64,000 bases of DNA, taken from Amycolatopsis antarctica. Lineage in GTDB: Bacteria; Actinomycetota; Actinomycetes; Mycobacteriales; Pseudonocardiaceae. Positions 42,941-51,687 of this stretch are shown here, piece after piece. The notes beneath the pieces are model-generated. The model saw nothing but the letters and a program-made list of their open reading frames with translations. It was not told the DNA's origin and made no database searches. Location of the stretch: positions 38,655 through 102,654 of the forward strand of contig NZ_NKYE01000022.1 of NCBI RefSeq assembly GCF_002262875.1, in the 5' to 3' direction. The first letter of the stretch is position 1; every line of letters begins with the position of its first letter. The position numbers and the translations under genes were made by a program.

Positions 42941-43269
42941 TGCTGGTGCAGAGTCTGGCGATCCTGGTGCTCGCCGGTTTCGTGGGTTTCGCGGTCATCT
43001 CGAAGGTGCCGAACACACTGCACACCCCGCTGATGTCGGGCACCAACGCCATCCACGGCATCGTGCTGCTGGGTGGTCTGATCGTGCTCGGCCTCGGCGC
43101 CGAGGGCGTGCTGAACAAGATCCTGCTGGTGGTGGCCATCGCGTTCGGCACGATCAACGTCGTCGGCGGATTCCTGGTCACCGACCGGATGCTGGCGATG
43201 TTCAAGGAGCGCAAACCCGGCGACCGTCCCGGCGGCAAGGACGGCGGCACGGATGGCGGCCCGGCATGA
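42940..43269 (+). CDS. pntAB: NAD(P) transhydrogenase subunit alpha, part 2 (membrane)
   Basis: A 109-residue membrane subunit with three segments. 'LHTPLMSGTNAIHGIVLLGGLI' is the conserved PntA membrane signature, and 'AFGTINVVGGFLVTDRMLAMFK' ends the domain. It forms part of the proton channel with PntB. The ATG overlaps the pntAA stop, with GGAGGAGG upstream. Its stop overlaps the pntB start (ATGA). Split alpha subunits are normal in actinobacteria. Confidence 0.95.
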   Translation: MLVQSLAILVLAGFVGFAVISKVPNTLHTPLMSGTNAIHGIVLLGGLIVLGLGAEGVLNKILLVVAIAFGTINVVGGFLVTDRMLAMFKERKPGDRPGGKDGGTDGGPA

Positions 43270-44666
43270 ACTGGCTGCAGAACGAGAGCACCATCGGCGT
43301 GCTTTACATCCTCGCGTTCGCCATGTTCATCTACGGGCTCATGGGGCTCACCGGCCCACGCACCGCGGTGCGCGGGAACTGGATCGCCGCGGCCGGCATG
43401 GGCCTGGCCGTACTCGCCACCCTGCTCACCCCCGGTATGGGCAACTGGCCGCTGATCGCGCTGGGTGTGGGGATCGGGGTGCTCGTCGGTGTCCCCGCGG
43501 CCCGCAAGGTCAAGATGACCGCGATGCCACAGATGGTGGCGTTGTTCAACGGCGTCGGCGGCGGGGCGGTGGCGCTGATCGCCTGGGTGGAGTTCCGTAC
43601 CACCGAGGGCTACGCGGAGGAGCCTCGCTATGTCGCGCTGGCGTCGCTGTTCGCCGCCATCGTCGGCTCGATCTCCTTCTGGGGTTCCAACGTCGCGTTC
43701 GGCAAGCTCCAGGAACTGATCAGCGGACGGCCGATCACCCTCGGCCGGATCCAGCAGCCGGTGAACCTACTACTGCTGCTGATCGCGATCGCATGTGCCG
43801 CGGCCGTCGCCGCCGGAGTGCACTCCGAACCGCTGATGATCGTGCTGCTGCTGGCGGCCGCGGTACTGGGCGTGATGGTGGTGCTGCCGATCGGTGGCGC
43901 CGACATGCCCGTGGTCATTTCCCTGCTCAACGCGCTCACCGGGCTCTCCGCCGCCGCCATGGGCCTCGCACTGGACAACACGGCACTGATCGTCGCGGGA
44001 ATGATCGTCGGAGCGTCCGGTTCGATTCTGACCAACCTGATGGCCAAGGCGATGAACCGTTCCATCCCGGCGATCGTGGCCGGGGGTTTCGGCGGCACGA
44101 CGGCGGTGGCGTCCGGGCGATCGGCGGAGGATCGCCCGGTGCGCAGCACCAGCGCCGCCGACACGGCGATCCAGATGGCCTACGCGGCGAAGGTGGTGGT
44201 CGTACCGGGTTACGGGATGGCGGTCGCGCAGGCACAGCACGCCGTGCGGGAGATGGCGGAGCTGCTGGAGGGTAAGGGGATCGGCGTCGCCTACGCGATC
44301 CATCCGGTGGCAGGCCGGATGCCCGGCCACATGAACGTGCTGCTGGCCGAGGCCGACGTGCCCTATGCGCAGCTCAAGGAGATGGACGAGATCAACTCCG
44401 AGTTCGCGCAGACGGACGTGGCGCTGGTGATCGGCGCCAATGACGTGACCAACCCGGCCGCCGAGACCGATCCGGGCTCACCCATCTACGGCATGCCGAT
44501 CCTGAAGGTGAACCACAGCCGCTCGGTGATCGTGCTCAAGCGCGGCATGAGCTCCGGGTTCGCGGGTATCGACAACGATCTGTTCTACGACGCGAAGACC
44601 AGCATGCTCTTCGGCGACGCGAAGTCGTCGGTCGGCGACATCGTCGAAGAGCTCAAGAACCTCTGA
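43266..44666 (+). CDS. pntB: NAD(P) transhydrogenase subunit beta
   Basis: A 466-residue membrane subunit. The N-terminal part has about nine segments including 'MPQMVALFNGVGGGAVALIA'. The C-terminal ~180 residues form the NADP-binding domain III ('VVVVPGYGMAVAQAQHAVREMAELLEGKGIGVAYAIHPVAGRMPGHMNVLLAEADVPY' region and 'GANDVTNPAA'). It translocates protons inward while reducing NADP with NADH, supplying NADPH for lipid synthesis and mycothiol recycling. It is coupled to pntAB by a 4-bp overlap. Confidence 0.96.
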   Translation: MNWLQNESTIGVLYILAFAMFIYGLMGLTGPRTAVRGNWIAAAGMGLAVLATLLTPGMGNWPLIALGVGIGVLVGVPAARKVKMTAMPQMVALFNGVGGGAVALIAWVEFRTTEGYAEEPRYVALASLFAAIVGSISFWGSNVAFGKLQELISGRPITLGRIQQPVNLLLLLIAIACAAAVAAGVHSEPLMIVLLLAAAVLGVMVVLPIGGADMPVVISLLNALTGLSAAAMGLALDNTALIVAGMIVGASGSILTNLMAKAMNRSIPAIVAGGFGGTTAVASGRSAEDRPVRSTSAADTAIQMAYAAKVVVVPGYGMAVAQAQHAVREMAELLEGKGIGVAYAIHPVAGRMPGHMNVLLAEADVPYAQLKEMDEINSEFAQTDVALVIGANDVTNPAAETDPGSPIYGMPILKVNHSRSVIVLKRGMSSGFAGIDNDLFYDAKTSMLFGDAKSSVGDIVEELKNL

Positions 44667-44684
44667 ACGGCCCTGCCGGGGCGG

Positions 44685-45362
44685 TCACTTCGCGGAGAAG
44701 GTCACCGGCGGGGCGGCCCTCCGCTTCGCCGGTGACACCGTGGCGCGCGCCGTCCTCGGCGCGGCGGTGGTCCTGGCGGCGGCACTCTTGGTCTTGGCAG
44801 CGGTGGTCTTGGCAGCGGTGGTCTTCGCGGTCTTCACGGCTTTCGCCGGAGCCTTGGCGGCGACCTTGGTGCCCGTCTTGGCAGCCTTGGAGCCGGCGGC
44901 GGTCACCGGGGCCTTGGTCGCCTTGGCCTTCGACGCGGCTTTCGGTGCCGCCGTCGCGCCGGTCTTGGCCGTGGTGGCCTTCGCCGCGGGAACGGACTTC
45001 GCGGCCGTTCTCGCCTTCGCGGTCGCCTTCTGGGCGGCCTTCGCCGCCGTCCCGGCCGGAGTCTTCGCGGCGGTCTTGCGCGCGGCTCCCTTGGCGGCGG
45101 TCGTCTTCGTCCCCGGCGCGTCCGCCTTCGGCGCGGTCTTCCGGGAACGACGGGGCCGGGCGATGATCTTGCGTGGCCGCTTGCGGCCACCGGTACGGCG
45201 GCCGTGTTCCGCGTGCCGGTCCAGGATGCCGCGCAGGAGTTCCGCGTTCTCGGCGCTGAGGTCGATGTCGTAGGAGACGCCGTCGAGCGCGAACAGGACG
45301 GTTTCCCCGGCCTGCTCGCCGTTGAGATCGTCCAGCAGGTGGATAGCTTTGTTCTGTGCCAC
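44685..45362 (-). CDS. Lsr2 N-terminal domain fused to a histone-H1-like Ala/Lys tail
   Basis: A 225-residue nucleoid-type protein. Residues 1-~60 match the Lsr2 dimerisation domain ('IHLLDDLNGEQAGETVLFAL', then 'YDIDLSAENAELLRGILDRH' and 'GRRTGGRKRPR'). The usual Lsr2 C-terminal DNA-binding domain with its RGR AT-hook is absent. Residues ~70-225 are a low-complexity Ala/Lys/Thr tail of repeated AAK, TAAKT and KAPAK units, like histone H1 or the HupB tail. It should dimerise and bind DNA through charge. GGAG 6 bp before the GTG at 45362 sets the start. It is convergent with pntB. Confidence 0.85.
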   Translation of the reverse strand: MAQNKAIHLLDDLNGEQAGETVLFALDGVSYDIDLSAENAELLRGILDRHAEHGRRTGGRKRPRKIIARPRRSRKTAPKADAPGTKTTAAKGAARKTAAKTPAGTAAKAAQKATAKARTAAKSVPAAKATTAKTGATAAPKAASKAKATKAPVTAAGSKAAKTGTKVAAKAPAKAVKTAKTTAAKTTAAKTKSAAARTTAAPRTARATVSPAKRRAAPPVTFSAK

Positions 45363-45604
45363 GAAAATCTCCAGGCGCTCGATGTTTCCCACGAATGACG
45401 ACCGGCACGGCGACGTTCGTGGACACCACTGCGGTCGACTCATCCAGCTCACCGCAGACGATACCGGTCCGAGTCGCTTTTCCTTGCGTGAACCCAGGGT
45501 TCCGCTCCGCTCGCGGCGGCCGGTGCGACCGATCTCACGATCGCGTGGCCGCAACCGGATGAGGCCGGGTTGCGGTGGCTCCCGTCGTGGTGTGCGCTGA
45601 GTTC

Positions 45605-46993
45605 ATGGCTGACGAGACGTACGACGTGGTGGTCATCGGTGGCGGACCGGTCGGGGAGAACGCCGCGAGCAGGGTCGTTCAGGGCGGGTTGACCGCCGTG
45701 CTGATCGAGAGCGAGCGATACGGCGGGGAATGCTCCTACTGGGCGTGCATGCCGAGCAAAGCCTTGCTGCGACCGGGAAATCTGCTCGCCGCCGCGAAGC
45801 GCGTCCCCGGGGTGCCGGTCGGTGACCGGATCGACCCCGCCGCGGTGTTCGCCCGCCGGGACTCGTTCACCTCGCACTGGGACGACAGCGGCCAGGTGGA
45901 CTGGGCCGAGGGGGCGGGCATCACGACCCTGCGCGGGCACGGGCGGATCACCGGTGAACGTGAGGTCACCGTGGGCGACCGGATCGTGCGCGCCCGGCAC
46001 GCGGTGGTGGTGTGCGCCGGCAGCGTGGCGAAGACACCGCCGATCGACGGCCTGGACGCGATCGAGGCGTGGACCTCGCGCGAGGCCACCTCGGCGAGTG
46101 AGGTGCCGGACCGGCTCGCCGTGCTGGGCGGGGGCGTGGTCGGGGTCGAGATGGCGCAGGCGTGGGCGGCGCTCGGCTCCACGGTGGACCTGATCATCAC
46201 CGGTCCCCGGCCGCTGCCGATGTTCCCCGGCTTCGTCGGTGACGCTGTCGCGAAGGGACTCGCCGAGACCGGGGTCCGGCTGCATGCCGGCTCCGGGCTG
46301 GATTCCGTGTCGCAAGTGGACGGATTCGTCCGGTTGTCCCTTCTGGGTGGCGAAGAACTGGAGGTGGACAAGTTGCTGCTCGCCACCGGGCGCAGGCCGG
46401 CCACCGACGACCTCGGCCTCGCCTCGATCGGCCTGCGGGACGGCGATCCGCTGGACGTCGGCGACTCGGGCCTGGTGTCCGATGTGGAGGGTCGGTGGCT
46501 GTTCGCGGCCGGCGACGTGACCGGCCGCGCCCCGCTGACCCACCAGGGAAAGTACGAGGCGCGGGTGGTCGGCGACGTGATCGCGGCGCAGGCCCGCGGC
46601 GAGACGGTGGACGCCGGTCCGTGGACCCGGTACGCCGCGACGGCCGACGAGCACGCCGTACCGCAGGTCGTGTTCACCGATCCGGAGGTCGCCTCGGTCG
46701 GACTCACCGAACCCCGGTTCGGCGTGCACCGCAGCGTGGAGATCGATCTCGCCGTCGCGGGCGGTGCCCTGCATGCCGACGGGTACACGGGACGGGTGCG
46801 CATGGTGGTGGACGCCGAACGCGAAGTGCTGCTCGGCGTGACCTTCGTCGGTCAGGACGTCGCGGAGCTCCTGCACGCCGCCACGATCGCGATCACCGCC
46901 GAGGTGCCCCTGCGCAGGCTCTGGCACGCCGTGCCCGCCTACCCGACGATCAGTGAGATCTGGCTGCGGCTGCTGGAGGAGTACGGGCTGTAG
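45605..46993 (+). CDS. Pyridine nucleotide-disulfide oxidoreductase (class I)
   Basis: A 462-residue FAD enzyme. 'YDVVVIGGGPVGENAASR' binds FAD, the redox pair C43/C48 is in 'GGECSYWACMPSK', 'LAVLGGGVVGVEMAQAWAALG' binds NAD(P), and the C-terminal 'HAVPAYPTISEIW' carries the catalytic His/Glu. The 'SYWACMPSK' form occurs in actinobacterial homologues annotated as mercuric-reductase- or lipoamide-dehydrogenase-like; the N-terminal metal-binding domain of MerA is absent. The disulfide substrate is unknown. The ATG at 45605 begins the FAD fold. It is divergent from the Lsr2-like gene. Confidence 0.9.
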   Translation: MADETYDVVVIGGGPVGENAASRVVQGGLTAVLIESERYGGECSYWACMPSKALLRPGNLLAAAKRVPGVPVGDRIDPAAVFARRDSFTSHWDDSGQVDWAEGAGITTLRGHGRITGEREVTVGDRIVRARHAVVVCAGSVAKTPPIDGLDAIEAWTSREATSASEVPDRLAVLGGGVVGVEMAQAWAALGSTVDLIITGPRPLPMFPGFVGDAVAKGLAETGVRLHAGSGLDSVSQVDGFVRLSLLGGEELEVDKLLLATGRRPATDDLGLASIGLRDGDPLDVGDSGLVSDVEGRWLFAAGDVTGRAPLTHQGKYEARVVGDVIAAQARGETVDAGPWTRYAATADEHAVPQVVFTDPEVASVGLTEPRFGVHRSVEIDLAVAGGALHADGYTGRVRMVVDAEREVLLGVTFVGQDVAELLHAATIAITAEVPLRRLWHAVPAYPTISEIWLRLLEEYGL

Positions 46994-47001
46994 CCCCGGC
47001 G

Positions 47002-48462
47002 TCAGTCCGCGACGGGTATGCGCAGGCCCGCCGCGGCGGCCCGGACCAGGTCCGGATCGTCCGGTGTGGACGGTCCGCCGATCAGGCAGGCCTGCACGAG
47101 ACGGACCGAACCGTTGGCCGTCGAACTGGCGTACGCGGTCGTCTCGAACGCGGGCGGGGCCGAGGGCCAGCGGCCGGTGGCCGTGGCCAGGTCGGCGATG
47201 CTGCCGGTACCGGGGGTGTCCGCGGCGGCCTTGAACCGCTCGGCGGCGGCCGCGTCCTCGAAGGTCGCGACCGCCACCGACACGGCGATGCGCTTCCCGG
47301 CCACCTCGGTCTCGAAGCTGCCGCGCCGCAGCGTGCCGCAGTCGGTGGCTTCGAGGTCCGCCTGGAGGTCACCGGTGGCGTGCGGGGCGCAGGTCGGATC
47401 CGAGCCCATGGCGCGTTCGGTGAACGTGATCCCGTCGATCGGCGCGGAGGTGGGAGCGGCGGGCGCGGGTGGCGGAGCGCCGGTGGCCGCGGGCGCCTCG
47501 TCCGTGTCCTCGGCGCCGGTCGCCAGCACGATCGCCAGCACCAGCACGCCGAGCAGCAGCACGCCCGCCGCGATGGGCACCCAGCGCACGGTCACCGGGC
47601 GGCGCGGGACGGCCCGCACGGGCGCCGCGGCCGGTCGGGGAGCACCCGCCGGAGCGGGTGAGCCGAACACGTGCGCCCTGGCCGCCGGATAGCCGGCGGA
47701 CGGGCTCGCGGTGGGCGCCTGCGGTACCGGAGCGGGCAGGGGCTCTTCCCGCGGGGGAGCGGGCTGCGCGGGGGCCGGGGGTGCCCCGGGATGTTCCGCG
47801 GGGACGGTCACGGTCGCGATGGCGAGCGGGTGCTCCGGCGCGGGCTCCGGGGGTGTGGCCCCGGCGAATCCCTCCGCGGCCAGTGCGGCAGCGCTCGGCG
47901 GGCGGGCGTCCGGCGCGAACAGGCGCAGGATCGCGCCCACCTCGTCGACCGTGCACGGCCGATCCGAGGAGGCGAGCGAGACGGTGGCCGCCAGCATGCT
48001 CGTCGGCGTCGGGTACAGCACTCGTGTGGTGCCGTTGAGTTCGGCGGGCGGGGCGTCGACGGTCTCCACGTACGGCCCGACCGCGATCACGGTGCCGGTG
48101 GCCAGCCCGCCGGGCAGCACCGGCCGCAGTGCGTCGAGCAGCCCGTCGGCACCGGCGACCGCCTCCACCGCGGGGTTCACCGCCTCACCGGTGCGCACCA
48201 GCGGCCAGCCGTCCGCCTTCCACTGGCCGGTCAGCGGGGCGTCGAGGCGCATCGCGGGATCGGGCAGGTCCACGGCGACGACCACGATCACCCCACGCGG
48301 CAGGACCACCAGGGCGTCGACGGACCGCTCGGTGCCCGGTACCCGGACACCGATCAGGGCCACCCCGCCGACCACCGTGTTCCCGCGTCCGAGAGAGGTC
48401 AGCGCGGCGCGGATGTCGTCGGAGACCCGAGCGGACTGAGCGGAAAGGCGCACCAGCCGCAC
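47002..48462 (-). CDS. Hypothetical membrane-anchored protein
   Basis: A 486-residue protein of unknown function. Residues 1-~190 form a folded cytoplasmic domain ('LVVLPRGVIVVVAVDLPDPAMRLDAPLTGQWKADGWPLVR', vaguely like NERD nuclease-related domains, unproven). A Pro/Ala-rich linker follows to ~330, then one membrane segment ('VPIAAGVLLLGVLVLAIVLATG') and an extracytoplasmic C-terminal domain with four cysteines in pairs ('DPTCAPHATG', 'EATDCGTLRRG', 'VQACLIGG'). GGAGG before the GTG at 48462 sets the start. It is convergent with the oxidoreductase gene. Confidence 0.78.
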   Translation of the reverse strand: MRLVRLSAQSARVSDDIRAALTSLGRGNTVVGGVALIGVRVPGTERSVDALVVLPRGVIVVVAVDLPDPAMRLDAPLTGQWKADGWPLVRTGEAVNPAVEAVAGADGLLDALRPVLPGGLATGTVIAVGPYVETVDAPPAELNGTTRVLYPTPTSMLAATVSLASSDRPCTVDEVGAILRLFAPDARPPSAAALAAEGFAGATPPEPAPEHPLAIATVTVPAEHPGAPPAPAQPAPPREEPLPAPVPQAPTASPSAGYPAARAHVFGSPAPAGAPRPAAAPVRAVPRRPVTVRWVPIAAGVLLLGVLVLAIVLATGAEDTDEAPAATGAPPPAPAAPTSAPIDGITFTERAMGSDPTCAPHATGDLQADLEATDCGTLRRGSFETEVAGKRIAVSVAVATFEDAAAAERFKAAADTPGTGSIADLATATGRWPSAPPAFETTAYASSTANGSVRLVQACLIGGPSTPDDPDLVRAAAAGLRIPVAD

Positions 48463-48856
48463 CCCGCACCTCCCCACGTCGTACCCGGCGAACGCTGCAC
48501 AACTTAGCGCGCGGGAGCGCGCCCGGCGTGGGTACCGCACCGGGTTCGGGCGATCCGTTCCGAGCGGGGTGGTCCGCCAGGGCCCGGTTCGCCGCGCCGC
48601 GACACGCCGAGGTGAGGCGACACGCAACGGGAAGAGTGGAGCCGGACGGCCGGAAATCGCAGGTGGAGTGACTTTTGTCGTGTTACGAGAGGTGATTCAC
48701 GAGGTTCGTGTGGCCAAAAGGCAGTGTTGAGGTGCACACTTGCGGTGCGATAATGTGATATCGCACGTCAGGCCGCTTCGGTGGAGTGATCGCAGACAAC
48801 CGCAGCTCGCGAGGTCGTAGGGGAAGACGCCCCTCGTCGAGTACCGGAGGTCAGCA
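48463..48856. other. Divergent intergenic tract upstream of the DUF3145 gene
   Basis: About 390 bases with no gene between two divergent starts. The right part holds the DUF3145 promoter and a palindrome (separate entry). The left part is GC-rich leader DNA of the membrane-protein gene. Confidence 0.55.
48727..48766 (+). promoter_or_regulatory. Promoter and palindrome of the DUF3145 gene
   Basis: TTGAGG (48727-48732), an 18-bp spacer and TAATGT (48751-48756) form a sigma-70-type promoter with start near 48763. The -10 lies inside a perfect dyad, GTGCGATA-6 bp-TATCGCAC, at 48745-48766. A repressor bound there would block transcription. The regulator is unknown. Confidence 0.6.
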
Positions 48857-49363
48857 GTGAGCACCACCCGTGGCAACACCCGTGGCGTGCTGTACGTCCA
48901 CTCGTCGCCGTCTGCGGTCTGTCCGCACGTCGAGTGGGCGATTTCAGGCACGCTAGGCAGTCGAGTCGATCTACAGTGGACGGCACAACCGGCCGCTCCC
49001 GGCCAGCTCCGTGCGGAGTGCGACTGGAGCGCGTCCGCGGGCACGGCCGGCAAACTCGCCGGCGCGCTCAAGGCATGGCCGATGGTGCGCTTCGAGGTCG
49101 CCGAGGAACCCAGTCCCGGGGTCGACGGCGAGCGTTTCTGCTACGCGCCCGGACTGGGGCTGTGGCACGGCCGCACCAGCGCCAACGGTGACATCGTCGT
49201 GGGCGAGGACCAGCTCCGCACCATCGTGGCGAACAGCCGTGCAGGGGAGGTGCTGGCGCACCGGCTCGACGAACTGCTCGGGGCGAACTGGGACGAGGCC
49301 CTCGAACCGTTCCGGCACGCGGGCGACGGCGCGCCGGTCACCTGGCTGCACCAGGTGGGCTGA
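48857..49363 (+). CDS. DUF3145 family protein
   Basis: A 168-residue protein matching the actinobacterial DUF3145 family ('GVLYVHSSPSAVCPHVEWAISGTLG', 'WTAQPAAPGQLRAECDW', 'RFEVAEEPSPGVDGERFCYAPGLGLWHG', 'ANGDIVVGEDQLR'). The family is widely conserved in actinobacteria, with no known biochemical role. It is cytoplasmic, with no signal peptide. GGAGG 6 bp before the GTG sets the start. Its promoter overlaps a strong palindrome, so it is probably regulated. Confidence 0.92.
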   Translation: MSTTRGNTRGVLYVHSSPSAVCPHVEWAISGTLGSRVDLQWTAQPAAPGQLRAECDWSASAGTAGKLAGALKAWPMVRFEVAEEPSPGVDGERFCYAPGLGLWHGRTSANGDIVVGEDQLRTIVANSRAGEVLAHRLDELLGANWDEALEPFRHAGDGAPVTWLHQVG

Positions 49364-49414
49364 GGTACGGGCTGAGGTCGAGGTGCCGGATGGACGACGA
49401 CTAGGCTCGTGCGC

Positions 49415-50017
49415 GTGCCCGCTTCGTCCACCACACCCGCCCGGCAACGCTGGCTGGTTCCCGTGCTGGTCGCGGTCGTCGCGCTCACCGTCGGCGGCGG
49501 CCTGCTGGTCCGCGAGCTGTATCGCCAGCCGCTGAACGCGCAGACCCGGAGCAACGTCATCGCGACCCCCTCCGCCACCCCGCTGCGGCTCGATCAGCAG
49601 CCCGGCGCCCGCACCGTGGACATGACGCCGGACGCGAGCGCGCATCCGGAGGACGAGGCCGTGCGGGCGTTGCTGCAGACGTACTTCGATGCCATCAACG
49701 ACCGCAGTTACGAGCGCTGGAAGACGACGGTGTCCGCGGACCGGGCGCGCACCAAGACCGAGTCGGTCTGGCTGGACGAGTACGGCTCCACCCGCGACGG
49801 AAGCATCATCGTGTACCGCATCGAATCCGCACCGGACGAGAACCTGCAGGTACTCGTCGGCTTCACCAGCACCCAGGACTTGGTGGACGCCCCACCGGAC
49901 CTGCAGGAGGAGTGCATCCGCTGGCGGCTCGCGCTGCCGGTGGTACGCGAGGGCGGGCAGTGGAAGGTCGACACCGTGCCCACTCGCAGCGTCCCGGAAC
50001 AGATGGCCTGCGACTGA
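49415..50017 (+). CDS. Membrane-anchored hypothetical protein
   Basis: About 200 residues. One N-terminal membrane segment (WLVPVLVAVVALTVGGGLLV) is followed by a linker and an extracytoplasmic domain ('EDEAVRALLQTYFDAINDRSYERWKTTVS', then strands ending 'WKVDTVPTRSVPEQMACD') that looks NTF2-like. The function is unknown; such domains often accompany envelope or secretion proteins. TAGGCT at 49402-49407 suggests a leaderless start at the GTG at 49415; a GTG at 49409 is the alternative. Confidence 0.78.
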   Translation: MPASSTTPARQRWLVPVLVAVVALTVGGGLLVRELYRQPLNAQTRSNVIATPSATPLRLDQQPGARTVDMTPDASAHPEDEAVRALLQTYFDAINDRSYERWKTTVSADRARTKTESVWLDEYGSTRDGSIIVYRIESAPDENLQVLVGFTSTQDLVDAPPDLQEECIRWRLALPVVREGGQWKVDTVPTRSVPEQMACD

Positions 50018-50060
50018 GCGATGCCGCGGACCGGCTGCCCGCCGATCCGCGGCACGGCTC
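50016..50060. terminator. Bidirectional hairpin between convergent genes
   Basis: TGCCGCGGA (50022-50030) pairs with TCCGCGGCA (50046-50054), extended by an outer GAGC/GCTC. It lies between the stops of the membrane-anchored protein gene and fabF, and probably ends the fab operon transcript. Confidence 0.7.
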
Positions 50061-50071
50061 GTGCCGACCGC

Positions 50072-51319
50072 TCAGGCGGCGGTGAACAGCAGCGCGGTGT
50101 TGTGCCCGCCGAAACCGAACGAGTTGCTGACCGCCGCGGTCAGCGCGACCTTGCGGGCCTCGCCGGACACCACGTCGAGGTCGACCCTCGGGTCGAGCGT
50201 GTCCAGGTTCCGGGTGGGCGGCACCAGGCCGTGATGGACCGCCAGGATCGTGGCGATCCCCTCGACCGCACCCGCTCCGCCGACGAGGTGGCCCATCGCG
50301 CCCTTCGGCGCGGTGACGGCCACGTGATCACCGACCGCCTTGCGGATCGCCGCGGCCTCACCGATGTCGCCGACGACGGTGGACGTGGCGTGCGCGTTGA
50401 CGTGCCCGACGTCGGCCGCGGCGAGCCCGCCCATCTCCATGGCGTGCCGCATCGCGGTGATCTGCCCGATGCCCTCCGGGTGGTTGCCCGTGATGTGGTA
50501 AGCGTCGGAGGTGATGCCGTAACCGCTGAGCGTGGCGTAGATCCGCGCACCGCGGGCCCTCGCCCGGTCGGCACGCTCCAGTACGACCACGCCCGCGCCC
50601 TCACCCAGTACGAAGCCGTCCCGGTCGGCGTCGAACGGGCGCGAGGCCAGTTCCGGGGAGTCGTTGCGGGTGGACACCGTCCGGGCCTGGGCGAACCCGG
50701 CGATGGTGATGGGGTGGATGCACGCCTCCGCGCCACCGGCCACCACCACGTCCGCCCGGCCGTTCTGGATCATCTGGTAGCCGGAGGCGATGCCCTCGGC
50801 ACCCGAAGCGCAGGCGGAGGCGGGCGAGTGGACGCCCGCCCGCGCCTTGAGCTCGATCCCCACGTGCGCGGCGGGACCGTTGGGCATGAGCATCGGCACG
50901 GTGAGCGGGGAGACCTTGCGGATGCCGTGCTCTTCGAGCAGGTCGTCCATGTTGAGCAGGGTGACCGGGCCACCCATGCCCGTCCCGATCGAGACGCCGA
51001 GCCGTTCGGGCTCGACATCCTGCGACTCGTCCGTCGGCTCGGAAAAGCCGGCGTCCGCCCACGCCTGGCGCGCGGCGAGGATCGCGATCTGCTCGCAGCG
51101 GTCCAGCCTGCGTGCCTGCACCCGGGGGATGACCTCGGTCGGTTCCTGCGCCAGCGTCGCGCCGATCTTCACCGGGAGGTCGAAGCGCTCCACCCAGTCG
51201 GCTTCGATCGTGCGGACGCCGCTCCGGCCGGCGAGCAGGCCGTCCCAGGTGGACGCGACGTCACCGCCGAGCGGAGTGGTGGCGCCGAGCCCGGTGATCA
51301 CGACGTCGATGTTGCTCAT
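50072..51319 (-). CDS. fabF: Beta-ketoacyl-ACP synthase II
   Basis: A 415-residue elongating condensing enzyme (KasA/FabF type). The active Cys is in 'SPASACASGAEGIASG', and the two His are in 'VNAHATSTVVGD' and 'APKGAMGHLVGGAGAVEG'. The N-terminus VVITGLGATTPLGGDVASTWDGLLAGRSG is typical. It condenses malonyl-ACP with growing acyl-ACP. It is the last gene of the fabD-fabH-acpP-fabF operon. Only one KAS II is present here, unlike the kasA-kasB pair of mycobacteria. Confidence 0.97.
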   Translation of the reverse strand: MSNIDVVITGLGATTPLGGDVASTWDGLLAGRSGVRTIEADWVERFDLPVKIGATLAQEPTEVIPRVQARRLDRCEQIAILAARQAWADAGFSEPTDESQDVEPERLGVSIGTGMGGPVTLLNMDDLLEEHGIRKVSPLTVPMLMPNGPAAHVGIELKARAGVHSPASACASGAEGIASGYQMIQNGRADVVVAGGAEACIHPITIAGFAQARTVSTRNDSPELASRPFDADRDGFVLGEGAGVVVLERADRARARGARIYATLSGYGITSDAYHITGNHPEGIGQITAMRHAMEMGGLAAADVGHVNAHATSTVVGDIGEAAAIRKAVGDHVAVTAPKGAMGHLVGGAGAVEGIATILAVHHGLVPPTRNLDTLDPRVDLDVVSGEARKVALTAAVSNSFGFGGHNTALLFTAA

Positions 51320-51380
51320 TGGTCACTCCCCGCGTTCCGTGTTCCCGCTCTGGTTCCCGCTCTGCCGTGCCGGATGATGC

Positions 51381-51626
51381 CTACTTCGAGTGGGCCGCGA
51401 CGTAGTCGACGGCGTCGCCGACGGTCTTGAGGTTGGCCAGCTCGTCGTCCGGGATCTTCACACCGAACTTGTCCTCGGCCTGCACGGCGATCTCCACCAT
51501 GGACAGCGAGTCGATGTCCAGGTCGTCCACGAAGGACTTCTCGGCGCTCACGTCGTCCTGAGCGACACCGGCGACCTCTTCGACGATCTCGGCGAGTCCG
51601 GCCAGGATCTCCTGCTTGTCAGCCAC
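51381..51626 (-). CDS. acpP: Acyl carrier protein
   Basis: An 81-residue acidic ACP. The phosphopantetheine Ser is in 'DDLDIDSLSMVEI' (DSL). The C-terminus lacks the long extension of mycobacterial AcpM. It carries acyl chains between the fab enzymes. AAGGAA 9 bp before the GTG at 51626 is its ribosome site. It lies between fabH and fabF in the operon. Confidence 0.97.
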   Translation of the reverse strand: MADKQEILAGLAEIVEEVAGVAQDDVSAEKSFVDDLDIDSLSMVEIAVQAEDKFGVKIPDDELANLKTVGDAVDYVAAHSK

Positions 51627-51687
51627 GTGCTGTTCCTTTCCTTGTTCCTTGTCGCCGGATGAGCACAGTGCGCACCCGGAGGTCGAG

